64,000 nucleotides of DNA from Bacteroidia bacterium. Its GTDB lineage: Bacteria; Bacteroidota; Bacteroidia; Flavobacteriales; Flavobacteriaceae. Shown piece after piece: positions 1 through 9,067 of this stretch; position 1 is the stretch's first letter; the number at the start of each line of letters is the position of its first letter. A model generated the notes under the pieces. The model searched no databases and was not told the DNA's origin. It saw only the letters and a program-made list of their open reading frames with translations. The DNA is taken from assembly GCA_030431055.1 (NCBI GenBank), contig JAUIJA010000004.1:62001-126000 (forward strand). Direction: 5' to 3'. Made by a program: the position numbers and the translations under genes.

Positions 1-2339
1 CACAGTATACTGGAATGGCGAAAGAACAAAACGATTTTCGCGCAGAAAATAACGAAGAACCATACTGGACGAATAGTGCGTTTGGTGGAATGCCAACGTA
101 TCAATTAGGCGCCAAATATCCACATAATTATGTGAAGAAATTAGATTCGGTTTTACGATTTTTACCGCGTCCCGCTGATTATTTATTTTTATACTTTTTA
201 GGATTCTATATTTTATTAATGGTTTTGAAAATAGATCCGCTTAAAGCTTTCTTTGGCGCTTTAGCTTTCGGTTTTTCAACCTATTTGATAATTATATTAG
301 GAGTAGGACACAATGCAAAAGCACATGCAATCGCATATTTTCCTATGGTATTAGCTGGTGTTTTATTGGTTTTCCAAAAAAGATATTGGTTGGGTGGAAT
401 TTTAACAATGCTGGCAGCTGCTTTGGAAATTCAAGCGAATCACTTCCAAATGACGTATTATTTATTGTTATTGTTGCTAGTTGTTGGGGTTTATTTTGCA
501 ATTCAATTAGTAAAAGAAAAACAAACAAAAGAATTAGGAAAAATTATAGGTGTTTTTGCTGTCGCTGGACTTTTAGCTATAGGAGCAAATGCAACCAATT
601 TAATGGCAACTTCAGAATATGCTAAAACCTCAACACGAAGTAAAAGTGAATTGACGTTTAACGCTGATGGTTCGCCAAAAACGTCTGATAATGCAATGAG
701 CTATGATTATATTACTGAATATAGTTATGGTAAAGCAGAAAGTTTCAATTTAATTGCACCACGTTTATTTGGTGGTTCAAATAGTGAAGATGTTGGAACG
801 GAATCTGAAATGTTTCAATTTGTTATGCGTCAAGGGTTGTCAACCTACGAAGCTGCTGATTTTGTAAAACAAATGCCTACATATTGGGGTGACCAACCTA
901 TAGTTGCTGCGCCAGCTTACATAGGAATTGTGGTGTTTTTCTTTTTTGTATTGTCATTGTTCATTGCTGATAATCGAAAATTGAAAATAGCTTTACTTTC
1001 TGGAGTAATTCTATCGTTATTGTTGTCTTGGGGAAAAAACTTCTCGCTATTAACCGATTTCTTTATCGATTATGTTCCAATGTATAACAAATTTAGAGCG
1101 GTTTCATCTATTCAAGTAATTTTAGAAATGTGTATTCCTGCTTTAGCTATTTTAGGAATGTATCAATTCTTTAAAATTCAAGATAAAAAGCAGCAATTTA
1201 CTATTTTATGGAAATCAGGAGCTGTTGTTTTTGGTTTGTTAGTTCTATTGTTTGTTATTAAAGGAATGTTCGATTTCGCTGGAGGAAACGATGCGTATTT
1301 TAATGAAGCTTATGGACCAGAGTTTACTCGTGCTTTGCGAGAAGATAGAATGTCGATGTACACTAGTGATGTGTTGCGTTCTATGGGATTTGTGTTGGCA
1401 ATTTTCGGGACATTATATTTGGTAACTAAAGAAAAATTAAAAGTAACCAATGCAGTAATTATCGCTGGAGTTTTAATGGTTTCTGATTTGTTTTTTATCG
1501 ATAGAAACTACGTGAATAAAGAAGATTTTGTGGCTAAAAGAGAAATGGAACAACCTTTTCAGCCTACACAAGCTGATAAACAAATTCTTGAAGATAAATC
1601 TGTTTACCGCGTTTTTGATGCTGACGGTAATTTAAATAGCGCTAGAGCTTCATATTTCCATAACTCTATTGGTGGTTATCATGCGGCAAAGCCGAGAAGA
1701 ATGCAGCAATTATTTGATTATCAAATTGCGAATAACAATGTTCGTGTTTTAAATATGTTGAATGTTAAATACATTATGCGTAGAGATAATGAAGGACAAC
1801 AAATTGTTTTAGAAAATCCAGCAGCTAATGGAAATGCTTGGTTCGTAGAGAAAGTAAAAGTGGTGAATTCTGCAGATGAAGAAATGAAAGCTTTAGGTGA
1901 ATTAGACACAAAGAATGAAGCAGTTGTTTCAAAAGAAAATAGTGAAATATACTCAGATGGATTTGTGACTAATCCAATTGCTAAGATTAATAATGCTCAA
2001 TTTAAAAGAGATTCATTAGCTTCAATAAAATTAGAAGTTTATAAACCAAATTATCTAAAATATACTTCTAATAATTCAAATGAAGGTTTTGCTGTTTTTT
2101 CTGAAATGTATTATAAAAACGGTTGGAAAGCTACTATTGATGGACAAGAAACCAGTATTTATAATGTAAATTATGTTTTACGAGGTTTAGAAGTTCCAGC
2201 AGGAAAACATACAATCGAATTCAAATTTGAACCAGAAGTTGTAGCAACAGGAAGCAAAATTGCTTTAGGAAGTTCGGTTTTAATTGTTTTATTAATTGGT
2301 TTCGGAATTTATCAGGAAAGAAAAAAAATTCAGATATAA
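1..2339 (+). CDS. YfhO family membrane protein, 5' truncated by window
   Basis: Large polytopic membrane protein of the YfhO family, which in Gram-positive bacteria is linked to glycosylation of cell-wall polymers; in flavobacteria it usually sits beside glycosyltransferases. The frame is open from base 3 (residues QYTG before the first ATG at 15), so the true start lies upstream. What is present is about 778 residues: many hydrophobic segments in the first 480 residues, then a soluble region, then a last membrane helix near the C-terminus followed by a basic tail. The motif GGMPTYQLGAKYPHN near the visible N-terminus is typical of the Bacteroidota members. A glycosyltransferase follows on the same strand. 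Family assignment is firm; substrate is unknown. Confidence 0.85.
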   Translation, partial: QYTGMAKEQNDFRAENNEEPYWTNSAFGGMPTYQLGAKYPHNYVKKLDSVLRFLPRPADYLFLYFLGFYILLMVLKIDPLKAFFGALAFGFSTYLIIILGVGHNAKAHAIAYFPMVLAGVLLVFQKRYWLGGILTMLAAALEIQANHFQMTYYLLLLLLVVGVYFAIQLVKEKQTKELGKIIGVFAVAGLLAIGANATNLMATSEYAKTSTRSKSELTFNADGSPKTSDNAMSYDYITEYSYGKAESFNLIAPRLFGGSNSEDVGTESEMFQFVMRQGLSTYEAADFVKQMPTYWGDQPIVAAPAYIGIVVFFFFVLSLFIADNRKLKIALLSGVILSLLLSWGKNFSLLTDFFIDYVPMYNKFRAVSSIQVILEMCIPALAILGMYQFFKIQDKKQQFTILWKSGAVVFGLLVLLFVIKGMFDFAGGNDAYFNEAYGPEFTRALREDRMSMYTSDVLRSMGFVLAIFGTLYLVTKEKLKVTNAVIIAGVLMVSDLFFIDRNYVNKEDFVAKREMEQPFQPTQADKQILEDKSVYRVFDADGNLNSARASYFHNSIGGYHAAKPRRMQQLFDYQIANNNVRVLNMLNVKYIMRRDNEGQQIVLENPAANGNAWFVEKVKVVNSADEEMKALGELDTKNEAVVSKENSEIYSDGFVTNPIAKINNAQFKRDSLASIKLEVYKPNYLKYTSNNSNEGFAVFSEMYYKNGWKATIDGQETSIYNVNYVLRGLEVPAGKHTIEFKFEPEVVATGSKIALGSSVLIVLLIGFGIYQERKKIQI

Positions 2340-2401
2340 GATTAATGATTTTAGAATTTTAAAATTAAAAAAGCCGACTTAACGAATAAACAAATTACCA
2401 A

Positions 2402-3688
2402 ATCAACAGTAAGAGAAAAATACTCATTATTTCTTATTATTGGCCGCCAGCTGGTGGGCCAGGAGTACAACGTTGGTTAAAATTCGTAAAATATTTACCT
2501 GGTTTTGGAATCGAACCTCATGTTTATATTCCAGAGAATCCAACATATCCATTACAAGACGAGAAGTTAATTAATGAAGTTTCTGAAAAAGCTATCATTA
2601 TTAAGCAAAAAATTAAAGAACCTTATGGTTTAGCTTCAATTTTTTCGAAAGGAAAAGCGAAAAAGATAAGTTCGGGAATTATTTCTGAAAAGAAAAAGCA
2701 ATCATTTATTGAAAAAACTATGCTTTGGGTGAGAGGAAATCTTTTTATTCCCGATGCTCGCGTACTTTGGGTAAAACCTTCGGTTACTTTTTTAAAGAAA
2801 TACATCAGTGAAAATAATATTGAAACGATAATTACAACTGGTCCGCCACATAGTTTGCATTTAATTGGATTAAAATTAAAAAAAGAGCTGAATATTAATT
2901 GGATTACAGATTTTCGCGATCCTTGGACAACTATTGGTTATCACAATAAATTGAAATTAAGCAATTCAGCAGCTAAAAAGCATAAAAGATTAGAAAAAGA
3001 GGTTTTAAACGCTTGTGATGAAGTAATTGTAACTTCTCCAACAACCAAAAAAGAATTTCAAGCAATTACTTTTCAACCAATTTCAGTGATTACAAACGGA
3101 TATGATGTGGAAAGAGTAGAGAAGAAGCCAATGGACGAGAAATTTACATTGGCGCACATTGGTTCGTTACTTTCAGAAAGAAATCCGTTGATTTTATGGC
3201 AAAGTTTAAGCGAATTAGTTTCAGAAGATGAAAATTTCGCTAATTTTTTTCAATTAAAATTAATAGGTGCAGTTAGCGAAGACGTTTTAGATAGTTTAAA
3301 ACAATATAAATTAGAAGCCTTTGTAAATCATTTAGGATATGTTTCACACGAAGAAGCTTTGCAAGAACAAAGATGTTCGCAAGTTTTATTGTTAATCGAA
3401 ATCAATTCGAAAGACACCCAATGTATAATTCCTGGAAAAGTGTTTGAATATATTGTTTCGGAGCGACCAATTATAGCTCTTGGACCAGAAAATGCCGATT
3501 TTGCTTCCATAATTCAAGAAACAAATACTGGAAAGTTTTTTACGTATAACGAGAAAGAAGTATTGAAAAAGTATATTTCTGAGCTTTTTGAAGCATTTTT
3601 AAAGCAAGAATTGAAATCATATCCAGTTGGATTACAAAAATACAGCAGAAAAGCCTTAACGGAAGAATTAGTAAAATTGATTAAATAA
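2402..3688 (+). CDS. Glycosyltransferase (GT4-like), no canonical start codon
   Basis: The reading frame encodes the N-terminal hallmark of a GT4-type glycosyltransferase, KILIISYYWPPAGGPGVQRW (from about 2417), then TTGPPHSLHLIGLKL, ITDFRDPW and a C-terminal Rossmann domain with FEYIVSERPIIALG. It probably transfers a sugar during surface polysaccharide synthesis together with the upstream YfhO protein. The frame is open from the stop at 2387, but contains no ATG, GTG or TTG before 2720, which lies inside the conserved fold. I place the start provisionally at ATC 2402 (INSKRK...). Homologues that I remember begin MSKKKILIIS, so an ATG seems to have been lost here by mutation or sequence error. 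A start at 2720 would give only 322 residues and remove the donor-side N-domain. The stop overlaps the next start (TAATG). Confidence 0.75.
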   Translation: MNSKRKILIISYYWPPAGGPGVQRWLKFVKYLPGFGIEPHVYIPENPTYPLQDEKLINEVSEKAIIIKQKIKEPYGLASIFSKGKAKKISSGIISEKKKQSFIEKTMLWVRGNLFIPDARVLWVKPSVTFLKKYISENNIETIITTGPPHSLHLIGLKLKKELNINWITDFRDPWTTIGYHNKLKLSNSAAKKHKRLEKEVLNACDEVIVTSPTTKKEFQAITFQPISVITNGYDVERVEKKPMDEKFTLAHIGSLLSERNPLILWQSLSELVSEDENFANFFQLKLIGAVSEDVLDSLKQYKLEAFVNHLGYVSHEEALQEQRCSQVLLLIEINSKDTQCIIPGKVFEYIVSERPIIALGPENADFASIIQETNTGKFFTYNEKEVLKKYISELFEAFLKQELKSYPVGLQKYSRKALTEELVKLIK

Positions 3689-4315
3689 TGAGAAAAATTG
3701 CGATTGAAAATTGGAACAGAAAAGAGCATTATGAGTTTTTTAAACAATTTAGCAACCCTTTTTTTGGAATTGTAACCGAAGTAGATTGTACAAAAGCTTT
3801 TGATTTTGCAAATGAAAATCATATTTCGTTTTTCTCGAGCTATATGCATAAATCGATGCGTGCGGTGAATCAAGTTGAGGAGTTTAAGTATAGAATTGTA
3901 AATGATGAGGTTGTTGTTTTTGATGTAATTCATGCAGGAACAACTATAGGAAGAGAAGATGGCACATTCGGATTAGCGTTTGCTCATTTTTCTGAAGATT
4001 TTGCAACTTTTAATAAAAATATGCAAGCAGAAGTTGAGGCTGTTAAAAATAGTAAAGGTTTACGTTTGAATAATGAAGATGTAAAATATGATTTAGTTCG
4101 ACATTCTACTTTACCATGGTCTACATTTACAGGGTTGTTGCATCCTACAAGGAATTATTCAAGTGAATCGGTGCCAAAAATTACTTTTGGAAAAGCTTTT
4201 AAAAAGAGAAGGCAAACGTTTTTTACCAGTTTCAATTGAAGCAAATCATGCTTTAGTTGATGGATTTCATATTGCTAAGTATTTAGAAAATTTTCAACGG
4301 TTTTTAAATGAATAG
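3688..4315 (+). pseudogene. Chloramphenicol acetyltransferase-like protein, frameshifted
   Basis: The first frame (3688-4239) gives about 170 residues of a CAT-family acyltransferase (NPFFGIVTEVDCTKAF, ISFFSSYMHKSMRAVN, LPWSTFTGLLHP) and then ends in about a dozen unrelated residues. From 4202 the +1 frame continues the family sequence, REGKRFLPVSIEANHALVDG, and stops at 4313-4315. This second part carries the catalytic HxxxDG motif (HALVDGFH). Removing one A from the run at 4201-4205 restores a continuous protein of about 208 residues. As written, the product lacks its catalytic histidine. CAT enzymes acetylate chloramphenicol with acetyl-CoA, but many chromosomal relatives have other acceptors. 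It is translationally coupled to the glycosyltransferase (TAATG). A sequencing error in the A-run is a real alternative to decay. Confidence 0.8.
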
Positions 4316-4326
4316 CTTTTAAATAA

Positions 4327-4362
4327 AAAATCCTGCTTCGCAAGTGCTCCGCAGGATTTCAA
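4327..4362. terminator. Bidirectional intrinsic terminator
   Basis: Inverted repeat AAATCCTGC (4328-4336) and GCAGGATTT (4351-4359) with flanking A/T runs lies between two convergent genes, the CAT-like gene and the secreted protein at 4394-5107. It can serve both. Confidence 0.75.
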
Positions 4363-4393
4363 AACAAACTAACCAACCAATATCATCATGATA

Positions 4394-5107
4394 TTATCTT
4401 CTAGATTTATCTTTCGATAATTCTCTTTCTTCTTTTTTAATGTCGTTAACATCTTCATTACTCATTTTAGCTTTTGTTCCATCAGCTTTGTAGTAATAAA
4501 AGTCGTTGTCGTTATATCCGTAATCAGAATCATATCCGTTATTGTTTCCGTAGTAAACTGTTGTTGGATTGTAATGATTGTTTACAGGAGTATAATTGTA
4601 TACGTGGTTTGCAGCGTTTACAAAACCTCTAATATCTACAATTCTACCTCTTCTATCATAGATGATTCTTAAGTTACCAACTCTGCTTAACGCAAAGCTG
4701 TTATATCTCATATATACTGAACCAACACGTTTTACTCTTCCGTATGCGTCGTAGTTAATGTAAACGTTTCCTACACGTCTTAGACGACCTCTATAATCAT
4801 GTTCAACACGAACACCTCGGTTTCTGTTTTTCCAATAACCATACGCATTTCCTATTGGAGCGCCGTATGTTGTGTTTCGTGGTCTTGGACCAGCATTGGT
4901 CGCAGCAGTATTAAAATCAAATTCACCATTAGGGAAAATCATAAATTCAATTCCTCTTTCCATAAACACGATAGGCTCAGCATATCTATAATCTACAGGG
5001 TAAAATCTTTTGTTTACATCATCAAAAACCTCTTCTGATGATGCTTTTGTCATTGTTGTTCCTAATAAAAGAACAAATACACTTAATGCTAAAGTAATTT
5101 TTTTCAT
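4394..5107 (-). CDS. Secreted protein with tyrosine-rich short repeats
   Basis: A 237-residue protein with an N-terminal signal peptide (MKKITLALSVFVLLLGTTMT) and no recognised enzyme motif. The middle (about residues 100-165) has repeated units of the form RVGNVYINYDAYGRVKRVG, with aromatic and basic residues alternating, followed by a Tyr/Asn-rich stretch and a charged lysine-rich tail. Similar proteins of unknown function occur in Flavobacterium. The repeats suggest a small beta-structured surface or periplasmic protein, but I can give no function. It is monocistronic, flanked by terminators on both sides. Confidence 0.7.
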   Translation of the reverse strand: MKKITLALSVFVLLLGTTMTKASSEEVFDDVNKRFYPVDYRYAEPIVFMERGIEFMIFPNGEFDFNTAATNAGPRPRNTTYGAPIGNAYGYWKNRNRGVRVEHDYRGRLRRVGNVYINYDAYGRVKRVGSVYMRYNSFALSRVGNLRIIYDRRGRIVDIRGFVNAANHVYNYTPVNNHYNPTTVYYGNNNGYDSDYGYNDNDFYYYKADGTKAKMSNEDVNDIKKEERELSKDKSRR

Positions 5108-5240
5108 AACACATCAATTTAAGGTTAAACTTTCAACGTTGCTTTTTATAAACTCGTTGCTTACTTTTGTATAACCAATTTGCGTGCCAAAAAATAATAG
5201 ATAGTTTTATTTTAAGTTTAAAGTGTTGATTTTCAGAAAT

Positions 5241-5272
5241 AAAAAAAGAGAAGCAACGCTTCTCTTTTCTGT
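5241..5272 (-). terminator. Intrinsic terminator downstream of the CCC-motif gene
   Basis: AAAAGAGAAGC and GCTTCTCTTTT form a near-perfect hairpin with a 3-base loop, followed on the minus strand by a T-rich stretch. It lies just past the stop of the gene at 5293-5625. Confidence 0.7.
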
Positions 5273-5292
5273 TTTTGGAACTTAAAAAATGA

Positions 5293-5625
5293 TTACTGTC
5301 CCATCATTTCTCTAATTTTTTCTTGCATTAATTCAGGATCTTGCATTCCTTCTAATCCTACTGCAGAGAAAATAATTATCATATAAACAAGCCATAATGC
5401 ACTTAAAATAATTCCGATAATACAAAGTACTCGTCCGATTTTTAAATTGTTATAGTTTGAATATAATTCTGGATTTTCGTTGTAAAGCTTCAAGTCTTTT
5501 TTAGCTATTGATAATCCAACTCCACCAGTTATTAATCCAACAACTCCGTAACAACAACAAGTTATAATAGAAATAATTCCTAAAATAAGTACAGCTGTTG
5601 CGTTTGGTAATTTTTGATTTTGCAT
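5293..5625 (-). CDS. CCC-motif membrane protein
   Basis: A 110-residue protein with two hydrophobic segments (about residues 8-40 and 65-95) and the motif SIITCCCYGVVGLITGGVGL in the first. This three-cysteine pattern, with a conserved central loop KDLKLYNENPELYSNYNNLK, marks a small Bacteroidota family annotated only as CCC motif membrane protein; it resembles DUF4190. No function is known. It follows the DUF2752 gene (5645-5920) on the same strand by 19 bp, so the two are probably co-transcribed. The C-terminus is charged and cytoplasmic-looking. Confidence 0.75.
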   Translation of the reverse strand: MQNQKLPNATAVLILGIISIITCCCYGVVGLITGGVGLSIAKKDLKLYNENPELYSNYNNLKIGRVLCIIGIILSALWLVYMIIIFSAVGLEGMQDPELMQEKIREMMGQ

Positions 5626-5644
5626 AATTTATTTAGTTTAAAGG

Positions 5645-5920
5645 TTAGAAATATATTTTTATAACATAAGAAACAATCATAACAATAAGATTTAAAATAG
5701 CAAATGAAATTACTATTCTAGTATAGTTTCTAGTTTTGTCAATTAAGTGTAAAAAGATAAATAGGAATAATAAGATTAAAGTATAAATAGGCGGATACAT
5801 TTTAAAAGCTTCAACAAACTTTCCTTCCATAAGTAAAAATAAAGCGCGTTGAGTTCCGCAACCTAAACATTCAATTCCGAATAGTTTTTTACTCATGCAT
5901 GGCAACATGTATTCTTCCAT
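5645..5920 (-). CDS. DUF2752 family membrane protein
   Basis: A 91-residue protein with the DUF2752 signature: Cys-containing N-terminal segment LPCMSKKLFGIECLGCGTQR followed by two membrane helices (about residues 42-62 and 67-90). Family members are small inner-membrane proteins of unknown role with an invariant GCG-T/P-x-R motif. It is the first gene of a two-gene unit with the CCC-motif protein. The start at 5920 gives the usual short N-terminus. Confidence 0.75.
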   Translation of the reverse strand: MEEYMLPCMSKKLFGIECLGCGTQRALFLLMEGKFVEAFKMYPPIYTLILLFLFIFLHLIDKTRNYTRIVISFAILNLIVMIVSYVIKIYF

Positions 5921-5982
5921 AATAGTTTTTTATAGATACAATTTTACAAAAAATAATTAAGAATTATACGCTTTAAGTTTAT

Positions 5983-5990
5983 TATATTTG
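5983..5990 (+). promoter_or_regulatory. -7 promoter element (TATATTTG)
   Basis: An exact match to the Bacteroidota -7 consensus TAnnTTTG, 15 bases upstream of the ATG at 6006. I see no clear -33 TTG. It supports the small gene at 6006 as first in the operon with the Smr gene. Confidence 0.5.
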
Positions 5991-6005
5991 GTGAAATCTT
6001 AAAAA

Positions 6006-6182
6006 ATGAAGTGGTTAAATAATATACTTTTTTTTGCTTGTGGTTTTATTGCAATTTGGGAACAAACTAAACCTCAACCTAATAAATTTATTATGATAAT
6101 CTGTATGACTGTTTTTGGAATAGGGTTGTACCGATTAATGAAAAAAATACCAAGTAAAGAAGAACAAAATAATGAAGAATAA
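6006..6182 (+). CDS. Small two-helix membrane protein, unknown function
   Basis: A 58-residue open frame starting MKWLNNILFFACGFIAIWEQ and ending in the charged tail KKIPSKEEQNNEE. It has two hydrophobic segments (about residues 5-18 and 28-45). It is supported by a TAnnTTTG element just upstream and by an 11-base overlap with the start of the Smr gene, which suggests translational coupling. I do not recognise a family. It could be annotated as a hypothetical protein or missed because of its size. Confidence 0.6.
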   Translation: MKWLNNILFFACGFIAIWEQTKPQPNKFIMIICMTVFGIGLYRLMKKIPSKEEQNNEE

Positions 6183-6732
6183 ATTTGAAATAGGAGACAA
6201 GGTTGCTGTTTTAGATGATGCAATTGAAGGTTTTGTAGTTGCTGTTAATGGAAGCGAAATTACCTTTAAAACGGAAGATGATTTTGAGATGACTTATTTT
6301 GTCAACGAATTAGTTAAATTACAGATTTCTAAAAAGTTAGATAGTTTTTTCTCTTCAAAAAGTTTAAGTGATGTTTTGGAGGAAAAATCTGCTCCAAAAA
6401 AGCGAAAAACAACTCCAGAAAAGAAATCTAAGAAAGAAGATTTTGTACTTGAAGTCGATTTGCATATTGAAAAATTAGTTCCTTCAACTAAAGGTTTAGC
6501 TAATTTTGATATGCTAAATATTCAGCTTGATGAAGTAAAGCGAAAAGTAGATTTTTGCATCAAAAATCGGTTGCCAAAATTAGTTTTAATTCACGGTGTT
6601 GGTGAAGGTGTTTTAAAAGCCGAAATTGATTATTTATTATCACGATATGATAATTTAGTTGCACAAGAAGCAAACTTTAGAAAATATGGAGTTGGGGCAA
6701 CAGAAGTTTATTTTAAACAGAATAAAATTTAA
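6172..6732 (+). CDS. Smr/MutS2-type domain protein
   Basis: A 186-residue soluble protein. The N-terminal 50 residues (KFEIGDKVAVLDDAIEGFVV) look like the small beta-barrel (DUF2027-like) domain found before Smr domains in Bacteroidota. A lysine-rich linker (about residues 75-90) follows, and then an Smr domain with VDLHIEKL (the LDxH-type motif) and LIHGVGEGVLK (the HGxGxG motif). Smr domains are nucleases or nucleic-acid-binding modules found at the end of MutS2 and as single proteins. Its partner or substrate is not evident. The gene starts inside the end of the preceding small gene. Confidence 0.85.
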   Translation: MKNKFEIGDKVAVLDDAIEGFVVAVNGSEITFKTEDDFEMTYFVNELVKLQISKKLDSFFSSKSLSDVLEEKSAPKKRKTTPEKKSKKEDFVLEVDLHIEKLVPSTKGLANFDMLNIQLDEVKRKVDFCIKNRLPKLVLIHGVGEGVLKAEIDYLLSRYDNLVAQEANFRKYGVGATEVYFKQNKI

Positions 6733-6741
6733 AAATTGCTT

Positions 6742-7257
6742 TTACAGGCTAGTTTCAAAATCACCAAAAATATAACTTGTAAAACTGAAAGATTCTTCGC
6801 TACTTGAAAAAATGATGTTCTCAAAAGTGATATTATGTGTGTAACCAATTTCAGTTATTCCATCAGTATCGTATAATGGATTTGATTCAATTACAATTGT
6901 TCCGCCACTAGTTGTCCATTCTTTAGAAACTGTAGGAGTTGCTGGGGGTAATTCATCACAAATAGTATTCGAACTTACATTTCCTGAATATTTTCGGTAA
7001 ATTACTTCATTACTAGAATTAATGGTGATAGTTCTTGGTGTACTGCCAGTTGATGAGTTGTCAAAAGCTGTGTTAAAAGTAGCTTCGGGCAAACTAATTA
7101 ACAGCAATTCGTCGTTCTTAGTTTTTAAAAGTATGGTTTTATCGCTACATTTTTGAATAGCTTGATTTTCGAAATCAAACGATTGTAAAGTAATTTCTCC
7201 ATCATCACACGAAGTAACAAGAAGTAAAGCGATAATTAATCCAAAAACCTTTTTCAT
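6742..7257 (-). CDS. Putative lipoprotein, unknown function
   Basis: A 171-residue protein with a lipoprotein signal (LIIALLLVTSC, cysteine about residue 17) followed by an acidic DDGE stretch, a common feature of surface-exposed Bacteroidota lipoproteins. The rest is beta-strand-like with no motif I recognise; it resembles short hypothetical lipoproteins of flavobacteria. It converges on the Smr gene with only 9 bases between stops. Its upstream region is shared with the divergent sugar transporter. Confidence 0.65.
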   Translation of the reverse strand: MKKVFGLIIALLLVTSCDDGEITLQSFDFENQAIQKCSDKTILLKTKNDELLLISLPEATFNTAFDNSSTGSTPRTITINSSNEVIYRKYSGNVSSNTICDELPPATPTVSKEWTTSGGTIVIESNPLYDTDGITEIGYTHNITFENIIFSSSEESFSFTSYIFGDFETSL

Positions 7258-7406
7258 ACTGCTATAGTTTTAGCAAACATAATCAATTATGAAATAAGAA
7301 CAAATTCATTTTTTTACTATTTCGATTAATTTTGTCCCATTTGTTTTTTAATTAATCAAAATATTTATTACTTCGTAAATCGTTGTATATTTAGAAAAAA
7401 ACAAGA

Positions 7407-9065
7407 ATGGAAAACCAATCAATCAAAACCAACTATCCTGCATTATATACTTTAATCACCGTTTTCTTCTTTTGGGGATTTATTGCAGCCGGAAACAGTA
7501 TTTTTATTCCTTTTTGTAAGCATTACTTTAATCTAGATCAATTTCAATCGCAGCTGATTGATTTTGCGTTTTATACGGCTTATTACATTGGAGCTTTATT
7601 GCTTTTTATTTTCGGAACAGTGAAAAAATCAGATGTTGTAAGTGCTTGGGGGTATAAACGAAGTATTGTTTACGGATTATTATTTTCAGCTTTAGGTGCT
7701 GGTGCAATGATTATTGCTGTTCAAGCAAATGTGTATGCTGGAATGTTAGCAGGTTTGTTTATAGTTGCGCTTGGTTTTTCTTTACAGCAAACAGCGGCAA
7801 ATCCGTTTGCGATTTTATTAGGTGATCCAAAAACTGGAGCAAGCCGTGTTAATCTTGGTGGCGGAATCAATTCATTTGGAACGATGATTGGACCAATTTT
7901 AGTTGGTTTTGCGCTTTTTGGAACAACAGCTTCAGTTACTGATGAGCAAATTCAACATATGGAATTAAGTAAAGTAATTTTGCTTTACATAGGTGTTGGA
8001 TTATTATTTTTAGCTGCTGCAGCTTTATTCTTTTTCTCTAAAAAAGTTCCGGATGGAATTTCAAAAGAACCAATGGAAAAGGCCGATAAAGCACTTTGGG
8101 TTTTAATTATAATGACAATTTTGTTAATTTCTTGTTTTGTTCCTGTATTTAAAACCTATCAAGTAGCGACTGAAGGGCTTTCAGAAGCTCAACTAATGGA
8201 TTTAGATTCTTATCGTTTCAAATGGCTAATTGGCGCTTTGTTAGTTGTTTTAGGCGGAATTTTCTTTTCGTATTTTTCTGCAAATAAAAAAGCTGATGGT
8301 TGGGGCGCTATGCAATATCCACAATTGGTTTTAGGAATGTTAGCCATATTCACTTATGTTGGTGTTGAGGTTGCAATAGGAAGCAATTTAGGCGAATTAT
8401 TAAAAATGGATAGTTTCGGCGGATTGCAATCTTCTGAAATTGCACCATATATTTCAATGTATTGGGGAAGTTTGATGATTGGTCGTTGGGCTGGTGCAAT
8501 TAGCGCTTTTAACTTAGATAACTCAAAAAAGACTTTAGCTTTAATTGTTGTTCCAATAATTGCTTTCGGAGTAATTCTTGGCGTAAATATAGTTTCCGGT
8601 AAAGACATGAAGCCTCTGTATTACTATATTGTTTGTGTGATTTTACAAATTGTTGCTTTCTTTTTAACGAAAGACAAACCAGCAAGAACTTTAGTTGTTT
8701 TCGGATTATTTGGAGTTTCTGCAATGTTAGTTGGTTTGTTTTCAACAGGAACAGTTGCAATTTACGCTTTCTTATCAGGTGGTTTAGCATGTAGCATTAT
8801 GTGGCCATCAATTTTTAGTTTATCTATTTTAGGTTTAGGAAAATACACTTCACAAGGTTCTGCTTTTTTAATTATGATGATTTTAGGTGGAGGAATTATT
8901 CCGCCAATTCAAGGTAAATTAGCCGATATTATTGGAATTCATCAATCGTATATAGTTGCAGTAATTTGTTTTGTTTACTTAACTTTGTTCGCTGTTTTAG
9001 TAAAAGGAATTTTGAAAAAACAAGGAATTAATGTTGATGAAATTGAAACCGAAGGTGCTCACTAA
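7407..9065 (+). CDS. MFS sugar transporter (FucP/GluP-like)
   Basis: A 552-residue polytopic membrane protein of the major facilitator superfamily, close to the L-fucose/glucose-galactose permease group: [22 protein letters not shown] in helix 1, [18 protein letters not shown] and [14 protein letters not shown] in the central part, [17 protein letters not shown] near the C-terminal half. Members import a hexose by proton symport through the inner membrane. It is longer than E. coli FucP (438 residues), because of extra hydrophobic and loop sequence in the middle, as in other flavobacterial members. The cysteine desulfurase gene starts 2 bases after its stop, so the two are probably co-transcribed, although the functions do not match. 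The transported sugar cannot be read from the sequence. Confidence 0.85.
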   Translation: MENQSIKTNYPALYTLITVFFFWGFIAAGNSIFIPFCKHYFNLDQFQSQLIDFAFYTAYYIGALLLFIFGTVKKSDVVSAWGYKRSIVYGLLFSALGAGAMIIAVQANVYAGMLAGLFIVALGFSLQQTAANPFAILLGDPKTGASRVNLGGGINSFGTMIGPILVGFALFGTTASVTDEQIQHMELSKVILLYIGVGLLFLAAAALFFFSKKVPDGISKEPMEKADKALWVLIIMTILLISCFVPVFKTYQVATEGLSEAQLMDLDSYRFKWLIGALLVVLGGIFFSYFSANKKADGWGAMQYPQLVLGMLAIFTYVGVEVAIGSNLGELLKMDSFGGLQSSEIAPYISMYWGSLMIGRWAGAISAFNLDNSKKTLALIVVPIIAFGVILGVNIVSGKDMKPLYYYIVCVILQIVAFFLTKDKPARTLVVFGLFGVSAMLVGLFSTGTVAIYAFLSGGLACSIMWPSIFSLSILGLGKYTSQGSAFLIMMILGGGIIPPIQGKLADIIGIHQSYIVAVICFVYLTLFAVLVKGILKKQGINVDEIETEGAH

Positions 9066-9067
9066 AA

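Noticed and set aside
2720..3688. Glycosyltransferase starting at the first ATG (2720)
   Set aside because: About 106 codons of clearly conserved GT sequence precede it in the same frame.
4195..4240. Programmed frameshift in the CAT-like gene
   Set aside because: The run TTTTAAAAAG suggests slippage, but the shift needed is +1, not the -1 produced by A-AAA-AAG sites, and there is no family precedent. A mutation or sequence error is simpler.
3688..4315. Acquired antibiotic-resistance cassette
   Set aside because: Base composition matches the neighbours, there is no mobile element, and the gene is coupled to a chromosomal glycosyltransferase.
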